Shown in pieces: positions 13,175-14,083 of a DNA stretch of 14,083 nucleotides. The DNA comes from an uncultured Eubacteriales bacterium (GTDB taxonomy: Bacteria > Bacillota > Clostridia > Oscillospirales > CAG-382). Positions within the stretch are counted from its first letter, which is position 1, and the number at the start of each line of letters is the position of its first letter. A program made the translations under genes and the position numbers. Below the pieces are notes generated by a model. It had not been told where the DNA came from, searched no databases, and was given only the letters and a program-made list of their open reading frames with translations. Location: NCBI GenBank assembly GCA_934444485.1, contig CAKSCN010000057.1, positions 1-14,083 of the forward strand, in the 5' to 3' direction.

Positions 13175-13910
13175 TCTTAAAGCTGCCTACGTAAACGAAA
13201 TGTTCAAAATCTCCAAGAAAAAGAAGCTCATTGTCGCCGGTATACTTGCCGTTTTTGCGCTTTTGCTTGCGGCAGCAGTTGTCGTGAGCATTGACACTAT
13301 AGTCGGAATAAGACTTGCGTCGAGCGGTAATTTTGCGCTTCTCGTTCTTCCTTTTCTCATGTATACGCTCATACCGCTGTTTTCGGCATTTATCTGCATA
13401 GATATGTTCAGCGGAGAGTTTACAAGCGAAACAATAAAGCTCACTCTTACACGCCCGGCGTCGAGATTTAAGATTTTCCTTGCGAAGACTCTCGCTTCGG
13501 CGACCTTTACTGCGGCGTTTCTTGCGTTTACTCTCGCCGTTTCTCTCGTTTTTTCGGCGTTCTTTGACATAACGGTAAAGTCTGCGTCCGATGCGATAAC
13601 CGCATACATAGCGGCATTTGTTCCGCTGTTCATTCTGTCGCAGCTTGTTATACTCATATCAAACCTCGCAAGGGGAAGCGCCTCGGCATTCATGCTTTCG
13701 GTAATTATTTTTATTACTTTTAAGGCACTTGAAATGTTTATACCTCAGCTTCGCTCGTTTTTCTTTACTGCCGGCTTCGACTGGTACAACCTCATTATAG
13801 GCACTACCGCTCACATCGGAAAAATATTAAGGCTGTTCACTCTCTTTGTCGGCTATGCCGTTTCACTCTTTGCCGCAGGATACTATTTCTTTGAAAAGCG
13901 TGCAATATAA
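13167..13910 (+). CDS. ABC-2 type transporter permease
   Basis: Membrane subunit partnering the ATPase immediately upstream, 247 residues. Six hydrophobic segments can be drawn at roughly 20-43 (after the basic KISKKKK), 56-80, 108-132, 145-168, 172-192 and 218-240. Between the second and third lies the conserved cytoplasmic stretch FSGEFTSETIKLTLTRPASR (about 82-101), typical of ABC-2 permeases, where GE-T-L-RP-SR contacts the ATPase. The ATG overlaps the last 8 bp of the ATPase gene. A third gene follows after 31 bp on the same strand. Substrate unknown. Confidence 0.9.
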   Translation: MNSLKAAYVNEMFKISKKKKLIVAGILAVFALLLAAAVVVSIDTIVGIRLASSGNFALLVLPFLMYTLIPLFSAFICIDMFSGEFTSETIKLTLTRPASRFKIFLAKTLASATFTAAFLAFTLAVSLVFSAFFDITVKSASDAITAYIAAFVPLFILSQLVILISNLARGSASAFMLSVIIFITFKALEMFIPQLRSFFFTAGFDWYNLIIGTTAHIGKILRLFTLFVGYAVSLFAAGYYFFEKRAI

Positions 13911-13941
13911 GGCGACGAAATAACAAACGAGGGGTTTTACT

Positions 13942-14083
13942 ATGAAGCTGAAATACGCAATAACCGTACAGCGTATGTCTGTCACGCTGACAACACTTCT
14001 TGTTGTGGTTGCGGCAACCGCATTTTACGTGAGGGTAATTATGCGTGACAGCACTGTTTTCGGAAATGCCGACAGCCTTGTCA
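13942..14083 (+). CDS. Membrane-anchored protein of the ABC operon (3' truncated by window end)
   Basis: Forty-seven residues are visible, open to the right edge. A short N-terminal segment (MKLKYAITVQRM) precedes one hydrophobic stretch (about 14-31), then VIMRDSTVFGNADSL begins what should be an extracytoplasmic part. GAGGGG lies about 7 bp before the ATG, and the gene starts 31 bp after the permease, so it probably belongs to the same operon. It could be a substrate-interacting accessory subunit or an unrelated exported protein. The visible part is too short to assign. Confidence 0.75.
   Translation, partial: MKLKYAITVQRMSVTLTTLLVVVAATAFYVRVIMRDSTVFGNADSLV

Noticed and set aside
1..14083. 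CRISPR arrays, insertion sequences, prophage genes, tRNA or rRNA
   Set aside because: No regularly spaced repeats, transposase or integrase genes, terminal inverted repeats or tRNA-like cloverleaf sequences were seen on either strand.

Overview
The window looks like a chromosomal segment of a Bacillota (Clostridia-type) bacterium, most likely an uncultured gut-associated lineage. This is inferred from strong AGGAGG-type ribosome binding sites, consensus sigma-A promoters with extended -10 (TRTGn) elements, a lysine riboswitch, an S-layer-homology (SLH) surface protein and the coaE-lytic transglycosylase gene order. I cannot name the genus. There is no sign of phage, insertion sequence, CRISPR array, tRNA or rRNA.

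Region 1 (1-4630, + strand) is a tightly packed housekeeping run. It holds the threonylcarbamoyl-AMP synthase Sua5/YwlC (5' end outside the window), dephospho-CoA kinase CoaE, a membrane-anchored lytic transglycosylase, an M18 aminopeptidase and a PhnP-like metallo-beta-lactamase-fold hydrolase. Gaps are 14 to about 40 bp, so one transcript is likely. It ends at a bidirectional intrinsic terminator shared with the convergent gene. Region 2 (4694-5464, - strand) is a lone ParA/Soj ATPase with a near-perfect promoter of its own and no parB beside it.

Region 3 (5650-7879, + strand) is the best regulatory story. A consensus promoter is followed by a roughly 290-nt leader that contains a clear lysine riboswitch aptamer and a hairpin plus U-rich tract just before the Shine-Dalgarno. 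The leader precedes a 611-aa NhaC-superfamily carrier. The riboswitch argues that this is a LysW-type lysine transporter and not a housekeeping Na+/H+ antiporter. The carrier also has an apparent cleavable signal peptide and an acidic extracytoplasmic segment of about 75 residues ahead of its membrane domain.

Region 4 (7931-12370) holds two monocistronic genes for exported proteins. One is a 945-aa protein with an N-terminal beta-rich region, internal SLH repeats and a C-terminal right-handed beta-helix region. The other is a 438-aa secreted protein that I do not recognise. Their promoters share more than the consensus hexamers. Region 5 (12458 to the end) begins an ABC exporter operon of BcrA/NatA-like ATPase and ABC-2 permease, overlapping by 8 bp, followed by a truncated membrane-anchored protein. 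No wholly new system is demonstrable. The most worthwhile leads are the lysine-controlled carrier with an ectodomain, the SLH/beta-helix protein with its promoter-sharing neighbour, the orphan ParA and the paired hairpins before the ABC operon.
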